64,000 nt of DNA from Xanthomonas sp. CFBP 8443 (GCF_025666195.1 NZ_CP102592.1:3596001-3660000), one strand, 5' to 3'. Shown: positions 1-8,635, numbered from the stretch's first letter. The notes: generated by a model from the letters alone, not told the origin. Numbers and translations are program-made.

Positions 1-342
1 CCGCACCGACAGCCAATAGAACGGCAGGTTCACCAGCACGAACATCAGGCCGAAGTTCCAGCCCAGCGCGTAGTGCAGCAGGAACGCCACCCCGGCCATG
101 CCGCCGATCATCAGCCCGCCCTGGGCGAACACCGCCAGGCCCAGCGAGGCCACCAGCGTCGCCAGCAGCATCCCCTGGACGTCTTCGGCCACGCTGTGGC
201 GCAGCGCCTGCGCATCGAGCGCAGTGCCGGCCGAATCCGCCGGCGGCGTCAGCGGCCCGGAGGTGACGACGGTGCCGTCGTCGGGCAAAGGGTCCAGGTC
301 CGGACGCAGATCGGAATCGGGGAGGCTCACGGGAATGGGCAC
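1..342 (-). CDS. YitT family membrane protein, N-terminal part (runs off the window)
   Basis: The reading frame is open from about position 366 to the window edge. After a hydrophilic, Pro/Asp-rich N-terminus of roughly 60 residues it becomes hydrophobic, with LLATLVASLGLAVFAQGG, then GLMIGGMAGVAFLLHYALG and FGLMFVLVNLPFYWLS. This glycine-rich two-helix start is typical of the YitT/DUF161 integral membrane family, whose function is poorly known. The start is uncertain: GTG at 342, 330 or 366 are all possible and none has a clear ribosome binding site. The C-terminal part lies outside the window. Confidence 0.7.
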   Translation of the reverse strand, partial: MPIPVSLPDSDLRPDLDPLPDDGTVVTSGPLTPPADSAGTALDAQALRHSVAEDVQGMLLATLVASLGLAVFAQGGLMIGGMAGVAFLLHYALGWNFGLMFVLVNLPFYWLSVR

Positions 343-465
343 GACGGGGGGTGCGGTATTAAACACCAAGCGGGGTGGTGGTTGCAGGTGAAACCGCCCG
401 AACGCGCCGTGCCGGCATGGCCGCACGCGACATGTGATGCGACTGCCGGCGGCTGGGACGAAGCG

Positions 466-1050
466 CTAGGCGGAGCGCACGAGCACCATCACCGTGCTCA
501 CCGCCACGCTCGACAGCACCAGCAAGGCCGGCGGCCCGGCGATCGCCAGCCACGCCCAGGTCCACGCGGTGAAGCGTTCCTGCGCGCTTGCAGGCAAGCC
601 GCGAGCCCGCTTGAGAAGGGCCAATCGCCGGTTGACCACCAGCAGCGGCAGCCACGCGCACAAGGCCAGCGATGCCAGTGGGGACGGCGACACCGCCAGC
701 AGGCTCACGACGACATAGGCCAGGGCCGGCAAGCACCAGCCCAGCGCGCCGAAGCGATGCGGGCCGGTCAACCGATCCAGCGCGCGGAAACAGGCGAAGA
801 TCCAGATCAGCGAGAACACCGAACGCCACACCGGCGAGATGCGCCGGCGCCCGGAAATCAGGCGGATCGCCTGCCAGTTGCGGTAGAACCAGTACAGCGC
901 ATACCAGCCGAAGGTGGTGGCGCACAGTAGCGCCAGCTTGGCCGCCGACGGCGCGAACAGCGTGGACAGGGAATCAGTGGCAGAGGCCATAGCGGGCGCG
1001 GCGTCAGGCAGCGCGGCGGCGGGAACGGCGTAGGGGTTGTCTATTTGCAT
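466..1050 (-). CDS. Conserved membrane protein of unknown function
   Basis: The 194-residue protein starts MQIDNPYAVP. After about 35 polar residues it has an amphipathic motif around TFGWYALYWFYRNWQAIR, then three or four hydrophobic segments near residues 75-90, 105-125, 125-140 and 165-190. The FG-Y-YWFY-NW motif occurs in a widespread group of small bacterial inner-membrane proteins without known function. It lies 50 bases downstream of the MASE1 diguanylate cyclase on the same strand and could be co-transcribed. No catalytic motif is visible. Confidence 0.7.
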   Translation of the reverse strand: MQIDNPYAVPAAALPDAAPAMASATDSLSTLFAPSAAKLALLCATTFGWYALYWFYRNWQAIRLISGRRRISPVWRSVFSLIWIFACFRALDRLTGPHRFGALGWCLPALAYVVVSLLAVSPSPLASLALCAWLPLLVVNRRLALLKRARGLPASAQERFTAWTWAWLAIAGPPALLVLSSVAVSTVMVLVRSA

Positions 1051-1100
1051 GCGTGGCACTCGGCCGATGCGTTTGTCGAATCGCGCCGCGTCGACCGCGG

Positions 1101-2597
1101 TCAGCGAGCGAAGGCGCGGCGCTGCCGCTTGTCCGCGTACATCTCCGCATCGGCGCGTTCGAGAAGTTCCTCCAGCGCCTCCGCGTCCAGATCCCGCCGG
1201 TTGCACAGGGCCAGGCCGAAGCTGGCCGACAGCGCGGTCGCGAACCCGTCGTCCTCGCCGGGCTTGGCAAGCGCCCCGCGCAGCGCATCGGTGAGCCCGC
1301 GCGCCTTCTCCGGCGTGGTCAGCGGCAGGTACAGCGCGAACTCGTCGCCCCCGCGGCGCCCAAGCAACTGGCCCGGCCGCAGACAGCTCCGGCACCGCTT
1401 GACGAAAGCACGCAAGGCCGCATCGCCGGCGGCGTGTCCGAACTGGTCGTTGATCGCCTTGAGGTTGTCCATGTCGGCGACGATCACCGCCAACGGACGT
1501 GGCTCCTGCGCAGCCAGTTGCAGATCGTTGAGCACCTGCTCCAGGAATCCCGTCCGCGACAGCGCCCCGGTCACGGGATCGCGCACCAGCGCATGGCGCA
1601 GTCGCGTGTTGTCGGCGTAGAGCCCGGGGACGGCCAAACCGAAGTAGCTGTTCGCCGCCAGGCTGATCATGGCGAACTGCAGCGCGAGCGCCTGCGCCTC
1701 GAGCCGCAGCAGCGGCGTGGCCAGTGCGATCAGCAGGCTGAAGGCGGCGATCGCCACCAGCGCCTGCAGCATTCCGTGGGTATGCACGATCCACAACTGG
1801 ATCACCACCACCACGAACAACGCGAAGACCACCGCCGGCTGCCGCGGCAACGCGGCCGCGAGCCACATCACCGCCAGGGTGACGCCGAGCAGGAGCCCTA
1901 GCTTGACCAGATAGCCCGAGGCGCTTCCGCTCGGCGCGATCATTCCCGACAAGCGCGGGATGCCAGGCCGCGGCGCGATCTGCAGGGCCTCGGCCAGACG
2001 CAGCAGCGCGAGGATCGCTAGCGGGCCGAGCGCCAGCAGACCGGCGTAGTCGCCGATCGCCCACGGGATCGACTGGGCGAACATGGTCGGCAGGTCGATG
2101 GCGCCGGTGACGACCAGACCCGCGCCGCCCAGGCAGGCAGACAGCAGCGAGGCCACTCCGCCGCCCAGGATGAAGTAGGTGACCGCGCGCGGCAGGCTGG
2201 TCGAGGACATCCCCTGGCCGACCCGGCGCAGCAGCCAGGCCAGGCCGCCCCAGATGCAGAACTGTTGCGCGGTGAACAGCAGCGCGTACTGAAGGACTGC
2301 CCGATCGGGGACCACCGTGTGGCCGGTCGTGCGATAGAAGCTGAGCAGCGTGGCCAGCACGCACGCGATGGCGATCGCCGGCGCACCGCGCCAGCCAAGC
2401 ACCATGAAGGCGGCCAACGTCACCGCCACCGGCGGGAACCACAGGCTAGCATGCGCCTGATATCCCAGGACCCGCGCCAACTCGAAGCCCGCCAGCCACG
2501 CCGCCACCAGCGCCGCCGACAGCACCAGCAGCGCGCCAGGACGGCGCGGCGCCGCGGCGCGCGTGCGGATCGGCGCCTCGGCGTCCCAGCCTGTCAC
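1101..2597 (-). CDS. Diguanylate cyclase with MASE1 membrane sensor domain
   Basis: This membrane-bound enzyme is predicted to make cyclic di-GMP from two GTP. After about 20 residues come roughly eight to ten hydrophobic segments forming a MASE1-type sensor region (residues about 20-300). The C-terminus is a GGDEF domain with substrate-site residues DMDNLKAINDQFGHAAGD and an intact GGDEF signature (RRGGDEFALY). The inhibitory I-site RxxD, expected five residues before GGDEF, reads RPGQ, so product feedback inhibition is probably lost. The GTG start at 2597 was chosen because it overlaps the TGA of the upstream propeller gene (GTGA), which implies translational coupling. A longer in-frame extension upstream would run inside that gene and is unlikely to be used. 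Confidence 0.88.
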   Translation of the reverse strand: MTGWDAEAPIRTRAAAPRRPGALLVLSAALVAAWLAGFELARVLGYQAHASLWFPPVAVTLAAFMVLGWRGAPAIAIACVLATLLSFYRTTGHTVVPDRAVLQYALLFTAQQFCIWGGLAWLLRRVGQGMSSTSLPRAVTYFILGGGVASLLSACLGGAGLVVTGAIDLPTMFAQSIPWAIGDYAGLLALGPLAILALLRLAEALQIAPRPGIPRLSGMIAPSGSASGYLVKLGLLLGVTLAVMWLAAALPRQPAVVFALFVVVVIQLWIVHTHGMLQALVAIAAFSLLIALATPLLRLEAQALALQFAMISLAANSYFGLAVPGLYADNTRLRHALVRDPVTGALSRTGFLEQVLNDLQLAAQEPRPLAVIVADMDNLKAINDQFGHAAGDAALRAFVKRCRSCLRPGQLLGRRGGDEFALYLPLTTPEKARGLTDALRGALAKPGEDDGFATALSASFGLALCNRRDLDAEALEELLERADAEMYADKRQRRAFAR

Positions 2598-3856
2598 CCA
2601 TCCGCCTCCGGCCGGTCCCGGGCGGGAGCCGCGCCAGGGCCGACGAACGCCGTGACCGTGCTGTCGTCGCTGCCGCCCACCACCACCGACGCATCGGCGC
2701 ACAGACGGATCGGCCAGCTCATGTTACCCGCGGCCCAGTTCCATTGCTCGGTGCCGTCACTCGCATCCCAGAGGGTGAACCCGCCGGGCGTGCCGTCGGG
2801 GTGGCCATCGGCCAGCCCCAACCAGCGCCCGCCGGGGTCGAACGCCAGGCAGTTGGGCGAGTGCTGGCTGGGTGACGTCCACTGCAGCTGTGCCGCGCTA
2901 CCGGCATCGGCGAACACTGCGACGACGCCGCCCTGCGCGAGATTGCCGGCGATCGCGACCTTGTCTCCGACGCGATCGCAGGCCAGCCCGTAGATGGTCT
3001 TGGCGCCACCGGGCATCGGCACGCTCCAGACCGGCGCGGGCATACTCTGGAACGCGGCCACGTCGAAGGCGTACAGCGTGCCGTCGCTGGCGCCGGCATA
3101 GGCCCTGCGCCCATCGGCGGACAGCACCGCGCCATGCGTGTAGGCGCCGTTGGGCAACTGCCAGCGTGCCAGCGCCGCCGGGTGTCCGGACGCGATCGAG
3201 AACAGGATGATCTCGCCGTGATAGCTGGCCACCAGCCCGGTGGCGCCGTCGGCGGCGATGCCGGTGGCGACCACGGTGTCGCCCGCGGCGCTCAGCACAA
3301 TGCACGCAGGCGCGGCGAAGGCCGCGTCGCCATCGCGGCAGAACAGATAGCCCTGCTCGGCACCGGCCAGCAAGGTCCGCCCGCAGCCATCCAGCGAAAC
3401 CATGTTGCCGCGGCCTGGAAGCGGAAACGACAGCAGCTCCTCGCCGCCCGGGACCGTCCAGGCCCCGATGAAGCCCGCATACGGATCCTGGCTCTTCCAG
3501 CCGCAGCTCGCCACGGTGCCCCCGTCCGCCGCGACATCGACCCAGTACACGCCCTGCCAGCCGTCGAATTCCTTCGCCAGCAGCGGCTTGCCGGCACGAT
3601 CCCAGACGTAGGTGCCGAAGCACCCGTCCTGGTTGTCGCGCACGTCGCTGCGCGTGGCAGCAGGCGCCAAGCGTTCGAAGATCTTGTGCTGGTCGACGGG
3701 CACGGCGTCCAGCCCGGCGATCTGCGACACGCCGCCATAGTCGTGGAAGAAGGTACCGGCGGCGATGACATCGCCATCGTCGGACACCGCCACCGAATTG
3801 ATGTAATAGCCGGCGTGCGGCTGCGTGGACCAGAGCACTTCAGGCGCGTCGTTCAC
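2594..3856 (-). CDS. Beta-propeller (WD40/PQQ-like) repeat protein
   Basis: The 420-residue protein is made of repeating strands such as INSVAVSDDGDVIAAG, GAVLSADGRRAYAGASDGT and NCLAFDPGGRWLGLADG, typical of WD40/PQQ-like propellers. No secretion signal or transmembrane segment is visible, so it is probably cytoplasmic. The GTG start at 3856 is preceded by GGGAGA at a suitable distance; a frame extension to 3925 lacks this. Its stop overlaps the start of the MASE1 diguanylate cyclase, so the two are made together, and it may be a partner or input module for that cyclase (inference). No enzyme motif was found. Confidence 0.75.
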   Translation of the reverse strand: MNDAPEVLWSTQPHAGYYINSVAVSDDGDVIAAGTFFHDYGGVSQIAGLDAVPVDQHKIFERLAPAATRSDVRDNQDGCFGTYVWDRAGKPLLAKEFDGWQGVYWVDVAADGGTVASCGWKSQDPYAGFIGAWTVPGGEELLSFPLPGRGNMVSLDGCGRTLLAGAEQGYLFCRDGDAAFAAPACIVLSAAGDTVVATGIAADGATGLVASYHGEIILFSIASGHPAALARWQLPNGAYTHGAVLSADGRRAYAGASDGTLYAFDVAAFQSMPAPVWSVPMPGGAKTIYGLACDRVGDKVAIAGNLAQGGVVAVFADAGSAAQLQWTSPSQHSPNCLAFDPGGRWLGLADGHPDGTPGGFTLWDASDGTEQWNWAAGNMSWPIRLCADASVVVGGSDDSTVTAFVGPGAAPARDRPEADG

Positions 3857-4013
3857 GCAGACTTTCTCCCTTCGGTTGAAGCGTCCTCGATGGACCCTGC
3901 GAGCATGTGGCTGAAAACACGACACCGGTTGACGAACTGGATATAACCGGGATCACGTCGATTCCGTGTCATCGTGCCCTGCGCCTGCCCCGGCGATCGC
4001 CGGCCAGGCCGGC

Positions 4014-5144
4014 TCAACGCACCTCGGCGATCTCCACTCCGTCCATGCCCTGCGCCAGGGTCTTGGCATCGCCGCCCTGGGCCAGCTTGATGCGCAGGCG
4101 CACTTCGTTCTGCGAGTCGGCGTGGCGCAGCGCGTCCTCGTAGCTGATCTCGCCGGCCTGGTACAGCTCGAACAGGCTCTGGTCGAAAGTCTTCATGCCC
4201 AAGTTGGTGGATTCCTTCATCACGTCCTTGAGCTTGTGGATCTCGCCCTCGCGGATGTAGTCCTGCACCAGCGGCGTGCCGAGCATGATCTCCATCGCCA
4301 CGCGGCGGCCCTTGCCGTCGGGGGTCGGGATCAGCTGCTGGGCGACCACGCCGCGCAGGTTCAGCGACAGGTCCATCAGCAACTGGCCGCGGCGGTCCTC
4401 GGGGAAGAAGTTGATGATGCGGTCCATCGCCTGGTTGGCGTTGTTGGCGTGCAGGGTGCACAGCACCAAGTGGCCGGTTTCGGCGAAGGAGATCGCGTGG
4501 TCCATGCCTTCGCGGGTGCGCACCTCGCCGATCATGATCACGTCCGGCGCCTGGCGCAGGGTGTTCTTCAGCGCGTTCTCCCAGCTGTCGGTATCGATGC
4601 CGACCTCGCGCTGGGTGATGATGCAGCCCTCGTGCTTGTGCACGAACTCGATCGGGTCTTCGATGGTGATGATGTGGCCGGTGGAATTCTGGTTGCGGTA
4701 GCCGATCATCGCCGCCAGCGAGGTCGACTTGCCGGTGCCGGTGGCGCCGACGAAGATGATGATGCCGCGCTTGGTCATCGCCAGGGTCTTGATCACCGGC
4801 GGCAGGTTCAGCTCGTCGACGGTGGGGATGCGCGTCTCGATCCGGCGCAGCACCATGCCGACCTGGTTGCGCTGGTAGAAGCAGCTGACGCGGAAGCGCC
4901 CCACCCCGGCCACGCCGATGGCGAAGTTGCACTCGTGGGTCTTCTCGAACTCCTCGCGCTGCGCCGGCGTCATCACGTTCAGCACCAGGTCGCGGCTCTG
5001 CTGCGAGGTCAGCGGCGTCTGCGTGATCGGAGTGATCTTGCCGTGCACCTTGATCGCCGGCGGCATGCCCGAGGTGATGAACAGATCCGACGCCTTCTGG
5101 TGCGCCATCAGTTTCAGGAACGAGGTGAAGTCGATGGTGCTCAT
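4014..5144 (-). CDS. pilU: Type IV pilus retraction ATPase PilU
   Basis: PilU is a hexameric cytoplasmic ATPase that helps PilT retract type IV pili. The 376-residue product has the usual family length. It carries an N-terminal PAS-like half, Walker A GATGTGKST at about residues 133-141, the Asp box with ITIEDPIEF, the Walker B region PDVIMIGEVR, and the His box with HLVLCTLHANNA. The ATG at 5144 was chosen because translation further upstream runs into a run of GGGGACC repeats. It lies downstream of pilT on the same strand; the 159-base gap holds an inverted heptad-repeat pair that could separate their expression. Confidence 0.96.
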   Translation of the reverse strand: MSTIDFTSFLKLMAHQKASDLFITSGMPPAIKVHGKITPITQTPLTSQQSRDLVLNVMTPAQREEFEKTHECNFAIGVAGVGRFRVSCFYQRNQVGMVLRRIETRIPTVDELNLPPVIKTLAMTKRGIIIFVGATGTGKSTSLAAMIGYRNQNSTGHIITIEDPIEFVHKHEGCIITQREVGIDTDSWENALKNTLRQAPDVIMIGEVRTREGMDHAISFAETGHLVLCTLHANNANQAMDRIINFFPEDRRGQLLMDLSLNLRGVVAQQLIPTPDGKGRRVAMEIMLGTPLVQDYIREGEIHKLKDVMKESTNLGMKTFDQSLFELYQAGEISYEDALRHADSQNEVRLRIKLAQGGDAKTLAQGMDGVEIAEVR

Positions 5145-5155
5145 GGTTTGAGGCT

Positions 5156-5301
5156 CCGGGACCGGGGACCGGGGACCGGGGACCGGGAACAGCCGCGGCT
5201 GCCCCCTTCCCGCCACCCGAGTCTTCCACGATCCACTCAGTGGAAAATCACGTCGCGTCGCTGTTGCTTCCGGGTCCCCGGTCCCTGGTCCCCGGTCCCC
5301 G
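5156..5301. repeat. Inverted pair of heptad repeats (GGGGACC type) between pilT and pilU
   Basis: The left arm (5156-5190) has about four direct copies of GGGGACC. The right arm (5270-5301) has the same unit in reverse complement, with one variant copy. About 80 unrelated bases separate them. Transcribed from pilT towards pilU, the arms could form a long GC-rich hairpin just before the pilU start. Four similar pairs occur elsewhere in the window. Confidence 0.9.
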
Positions 5302-5303
5302 CT

Positions 5304-6341
5304 TCACTCGAAGACCCGCTTGTCCTTGGCGTACTCGCGGGCCTGGTTGCGGGTGATCAGGCTGCGCTTGACCAGGTCCTGCAGGTGCTGGTCCAAGGTC
5401 TGCATGCCGGTCTGCTGGCCGGTCTGGATCGCCGAATACATCTGCGCCACCTTGTCCTCGCGGATCAGGTTGCGGATCGCCGGGGTGCCGACCATGATTT
5501 CCCACGCCGCGGTGCGGCCCCCGCCGACCTTCTTCAGCAGCGCCTGCGAGATCACCGCGCGCAGCGATTCGGACAGCATCGAGCGCACCATGGGCTTTTC
5601 GCCGGCCGGGAACACGTCGATGATGCGGTCGATGGTCTTGGCCGCCGAACTGGTATGCAGGGTGCCGAACACCAGGTGGCCGGTTTCCGCGGCGGTCAGC
5701 GCCAGGCGGATGGTTTCCAGGTCGCGCAACTCGCCGACCAGGATGATGTCCGGGTCCTCGCGCAGCGCCGAGCGCAGCGCCTCGTTGAAGCCGTGCGTGT
5801 CGCGGTGCACTTCGCGCTGGTTGATCAGGCACTTCTGCGAGGTGTGCACGAATTCGATCGGATCCTCGACGGTGAGGATGTGGCCGTATTCGTTCTTGTT
5901 GATGTAGTCGATCATGCCGGCGAGCGTGGTCGACTTGCCCGAGCCGGTCGGCCCGGTGACCAGGATCAGGCCCTGCGGCTGGTCGATCAGCTGGCGGAAG
6001 ATCGGCGGGCAGCCCAGGTCTTCCAGGGTCAGCACTTCCGAGGGAATGGTGCGGAACACCGCGCCGGCGCCACGGTTCTGGTTGAACGCGTTGACGCGGA
6101 AGCGCGCCAGGCTGGGAATCTCGAACGAGAAGTCGACTTCCAGGAACTCTTCGTAGTCGCGGCGCTGCTTGTCCGACATGATGTCGTACACCAGCGCGTG
6201 CACCTGCTTGTGGTCCAGCGCCGGGATGTTGATGCGGCGCACGTCGCCATCGACCCGGATCATCGGCGGCAGGCCGGCGGACAGGTGCAGGTCGGACGCT
6301 TTGTTCTTGACCGAGAACGCCAATAGTTCAGCGATATCCAT
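5304..6341 (-). CDS. pilT: Type IV pilus twitching motility ATPase PilT
   Basis: PilT powers pilus retraction for twitching motility and DNA uptake. The 345-residue protein begins MDIAELLAFSVKNKASDLHL, the conserved PilT start. It has Walker A GPTGSGKST at about residues 130-138, the Asp box ILTVEDPIEF, the Walker B region PDIILVGELRD, the His box HLVFGTLHTSSA, and the C-terminal AIRNLIRE motif diagnostic of PilT. A ribosome binding site (AAGGGGA) precedes the ATG at 6341. It is divergent from yggS across a 70-base gap, the arrangement usual in Xanthomonas and Pseudomonas. Confidence 0.97.
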   Translation of the reverse strand: MDIAELLAFSVKNKASDLHLSAGLPPMIRVDGDVRRINIPALDHKQVHALVYDIMSDKQRRDYEEFLEVDFSFEIPSLARFRVNAFNQNRGAGAVFRTIPSEVLTLEDLGCPPIFRQLIDQPQGLILVTGPTGSGKSTTLAGMIDYINKNEYGHILTVEDPIEFVHTSQKCLINQREVHRDTHGFNEALRSALREDPDIILVGELRDLETIRLALTAAETGHLVFGTLHTSSAAKTIDRIIDVFPAGEKPMVRSMLSESLRAVISQALLKKVGGGRTAAWEIMVGTPAIRNLIREDKVAQMYSAIQTGQQTGMQTLDQHLQDLVKRSLITRNQAREYAKDKRVFE

Positions 6342-6411
6342 ACGCTGCTTTTCCCCTTGGGCTGCGACTGGAAGGATGATTCCCCGGGCGGCAGTATAGC
6401 GCCCTTCCCCG

Positions 6412-7134
6412 TTGCCAGAAGCGCCGCCCGTGCCCCTCTCTTCCCTGCAGCAGATCCGCCTGGACATGGACCGCGCCGCGGCGTCCGCGCAGCGTCCCCA
6501 CGCCCGCCTGCTGGCGGTGTCCAAGACCCAGCCGGCCGCGGCGATCGCGGCCCTGGCCGCGCAGGGGCAACACGCCTTCGGCGAGAACTACGTGCAGGAA
6601 GCGGCGGGCAAGATCGCCGAGCTCAAGCCGCTGGCGCTGGAATGGCACCTGATCGGCCACCTGCAGTCGAACAAGGCCGAGCAGGCGGCCGCGCTGTTCG
6701 ACTGGGTGCAGACGGTGGACCGGCGCAAGCTGGTGGACGCGTTGGCCCGGCATCGCCCGGCGCAGCGGCCGCCGCTGAACGTGCTGATCCAGGTCAACAT
6801 CGACGACGAGACCAGCAAGCACGGCTGCGCGCCCGGCGAGGTGGACGCGCTGGCGGAGGCCATCGCCGCGCAGCCGACGCTGCGCCTGCGCGGGCTGATG
6901 GCGATCCCGGCCCCGTTCCCCGAAGAGGCGTTGCGGCGCGCCGCGTTCCAGCGCATGCGCGCCCTGCTCGACGGCCTGAATACGCGGTACCCGGATGCCG
7001 ACACGCTGTCGATGGGCATGAGCGGCGACTTCGCGCTGGCCATCGCCGAGGGCGCGACGATGGTGCGGGTGGGGACGGCGTTGTTCGGGGCGCGAGGCGT
7101 CGGGACTGGGGACTCGGGACTCGGGACGCGATAA
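6412..7134 (+). CDS. yggS: YggS/PLPBP family pyridoxal phosphate homeostasis protein
   Basis: This single-domain TIM-barrel protein binds PLP without known catalysis and helps balance vitamin B6 and amino-acid pools. PLP lysine motif LLAVSKTQP lies near residue 36, followed by FGENYVQEA, WHLIGHLQSNK and the C-terminal phosphate loop SMGMSGDF. The start is uncertain: TTG at 6412 or GTG at 6430, both in frame; a TATAGC at 6395-6400 could be the -10. The last residues (GTGDSGLGTR) are encoded by a heptad repeat and are not part of the normal fold. It precedes proC, as in many proteobacteria. Confidence 0.92.
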   Translation: MPEAPPVPLSSLQQIRLDMDRAAASAQRPHARLLAVSKTQPAAAIAALAAQGQHAFGENYVQEAAGKIAELKPLALEWHLIGHLQSNKAEQAAALFDWVQTVDRRKLVDALARHRPAQRPPLNVLIQVNIDDETSKHGCAPGEVDALAEAIAAQPTLRLRGLMAIPAPFPEEALRRAAFQRMRALLDGLNTRYPDADTLSMGMSGDFALAIAEGATMVRVGTALFGARGVGTGDSGLGTR

Positions 7135-7249
7135 AAGCGGGCGTCGGGCATCCACAGCTCGTGCAGTTGCTATCTTTCGCTTCCCATCCCCCGTAACCGC
7201 CAGCCGCCATGACCCCACCGAGCCCCGAGTCCCGAGTCCCCAGTCCCGG
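7101..7249. repeat. Inverted pair of heptad repeats (GGGACTC type) spanning the yggS-proC junction
   Basis: The left arm 7101-7128 contains four GGGACTN-type heptads and forms the last codons of yggS. The right arm 7222-7249 has the reverse-complement units and lies inside the first codons of proC. The 93-base core between them is unrelated to the cores of the other pairs. This is the clearest case in the window of the repeat entering two neighbouring proteins. Confidence 0.9.
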
Positions 7250-8060
7250 CCCCATCGCCTTCATCGGTGGCGGCAACATGGCGCGCAGCCTGATCGCCGG
7301 GCTGGTCGGCCAGGGCGTCGCGCCGGACGCGATCCGTGTCGCCGAGCCGGTGCAGGCGCTGCGCGAGGCGCTGGCCGCCGACTACGGCGTGCACGCCGTC
7401 GCCGCCGCGGCGGAAGCGGCCGACGGCGCGGCGGTGTGGGTGTTCGCGGTCAAGCCGCAGGTGCTGCGCAGTGTGTGCGACGACCTGGCCGCGCTGGCGC
7501 AGCAGCAGCGGCCGCTGCTGCTGTCCATCGCCGCCGGCATCACCGCCGGCCAGCTGGACCGCTGGCTCGGCGGTGGGCACGCGCTGGTGCGGGCGATGCC
7601 GAACACGCCGGCGCTGCTCGGCGCCGGGGTCACCGGCCTGTTCGCCAACGCGCAGACCGGCGCCGCGCAGCGGCGCCAGGCCGAACAGCTGCTGGCCGCC
7701 GCCGGGGTCACGGTGTGGGTCGAGGACGAGGCGCTGATCGATGCGGTCACCGCGGTCTCCGGCAGCGGCCCGGCCTATGTGTTCCTGCTCGCCGAAGCGA
7801 TGGAAGCGGCCGGCATCGCGCAGGGCCTGCCGGCCGAGGCGGCGCGCACGCTGGTGCTGCAGACCGTGCTCGGCGCGGCGCGCATGCTCACCGAATCCGG
7901 CGAGGCGCCGAGCGAATTGCGGCGGCGGGTGACCTCGCCCAACGGCACCACCCAGGCCGCGATCGAGACGTTCCAGGCCGGCGGCTTCGAAGCCCTGACC
8001 GCCGCCGCCATCGCCGCCGCGGCCAGGCGCGGCCGCGCACTGTCCGCCGCCAACGACTGA
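7209..8060 (+). CDS. proC: Pyrroline-5-carboxylate reductase
   Basis: ProC catalyses the last step of proline synthesis, reducing pyrroline-5-carboxylate to proline with NAD(P)H. The dinucleotide-binding loop IAFIGGGNMARSLIAG lies at about residues 16-31, and later motifs include RAMPNTPALLGAG, VSGSGPAYVFLLAEAM and SPNGTTQAAIETF. The usual protein begins a few residues before IAFIGGG. Here about 14 extra residues (including SPESRVPSPGP) precede it and are encoded by the right arm of a heptad repeat. No other in-frame ATG precedes the Rossmann motif, so the extension is probably real. It is followed 14 bases later by a DUF4426 gene. Confidence 0.95.
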   Translation: MTPPSPESRVPSPGPIAFIGGGNMARSLIAGLVGQGVAPDAIRVAEPVQALREALAADYGVHAVAAAAEAADGAAVWVFAVKPQVLRSVCDDLAALAQQQRPLLLSIAAGITAGQLDRWLGGGHALVRAMPNTPALLGAGVTGLFANAQTGAAQRRQAEQLLAAAGVTVWVEDEALIDAVTAVSGSGPAYVFLLAEAMEAAGIAQGLPAEAARTLVLQTVLGAARMLTESGEAPSELRRRVTSPNGTTQAAIETFQAGGFEALTAAAIAAAARRGRALSAAND

Positions 8061-8074
8061 TCTTGGAGCCACCG

Positions 8075-8530
8075 ATGCGCTGCCTGCCTGTCGCCCTGCT
8101 GCTCTGCCTCGCCCTGGCCGCCTGCTCGGCACAGGAAACGCCACGTCCGGCCGCACCGATGGCGCCCGCGCCGGCGCAAACCGACTTCGGCGCGCTGCGC
8201 GTGCACTACAACGCGCTGCCGACACTGGCGATGAGCGAGACGGTGGCGCGGCGCTACGGCATCGAACGCGACGCCGACACCGCGCTGGTGATGATCGCGC
8301 TGCGCCGCGTGCAGGGCGGCGAAGAACTGCCGGCCAGTGGCCAGGTCAGCGCCGTCGCGACCGACCTGAGCGGACGCCGGCAACCCATCGCCTTGCGCGA
8401 AGCGGTCACCGACGCCTATACCGACTATGTCGGCACGGTGCGCATCAGCGAGCACGACCAGCTGAATTTCCAGGTGGATGTGCGCGGCGCCGACGGCGCG
8501 GGTACGGTGCGCTTCGCCCGCACGTTCTAG
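8075..8530 (+). CDS. DUF4426 domain lipoprotein
   Basis: The 151-residue protein has a lipoprotein signal peptide (residues 1-19) ending in the lipobox LAAC, so it is probably anchored in the outer or inner membrane. The rest matches DUF4426 with FGALRVHYNALPT near the start and several predicted beta strands. DUF4426 genes commonly sit near proC or metX/metW in gammaproteobacteria; their function is unknown. TTGGAG precedes the ATG, and the gene is probably in the yggS-proC operon. Confidence 0.8.
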   Translation: MRCLPVALLLCLALAACSAQETPRPAAPMAPAPAQTDFGALRVHYNALPTLAMSETVARRYGIERDADTALVMIALRRVQGGEELPASGQVSAVATDLSGRRQPIALREAVTDAYTDYVGTVRISEHDQLNFQVDVRGADGAGTVRFARTF

Positions 8531-8565
8531 CGCGTCGCCGCTCCCTGGGTTGCCGCCGCTGCCCC

Positions 8566-8635
8566 TTGTAGGAGCGGCTTCAGCCGCGACAGGCGTTACC
8601 GGCAACGCCTGTCGCGGCTGAAGCCGCCCCTACAA
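8566..8635. repeat. 70-bp GTAG-type palindrome (REP/SMAG-like)
   Basis: Two 32-base arms are inverted copies of each other with a single mismatch and a six-base loop (ACCGGC). The arm starts TTGTAGGAGCGGCTTCAGCC. This resembles the GTAG-headed palindromic repeats of Stenotrophomonas (SMAG) and Xanthomonas. It lies between the convergent DUF4426 and soxR genes and could act as a two-way transcription terminator or mRNA end stabiliser. Confidence 0.92.

Noticed and set aside
73..930. A 285-codon open frame on the plus strand at the window start
   Set aside because: Its translation is dominated by Arg, Gln and Gly; the minus strand encodes YitT and a membrane protein with proper hydrophobic segments.
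5156..5301. Heptad repeats as a possible CRISPR array
   Set aside because: Units are only seven bases, directly adjacent without spacers, and occur as inverted pairs; no cas gene is present.
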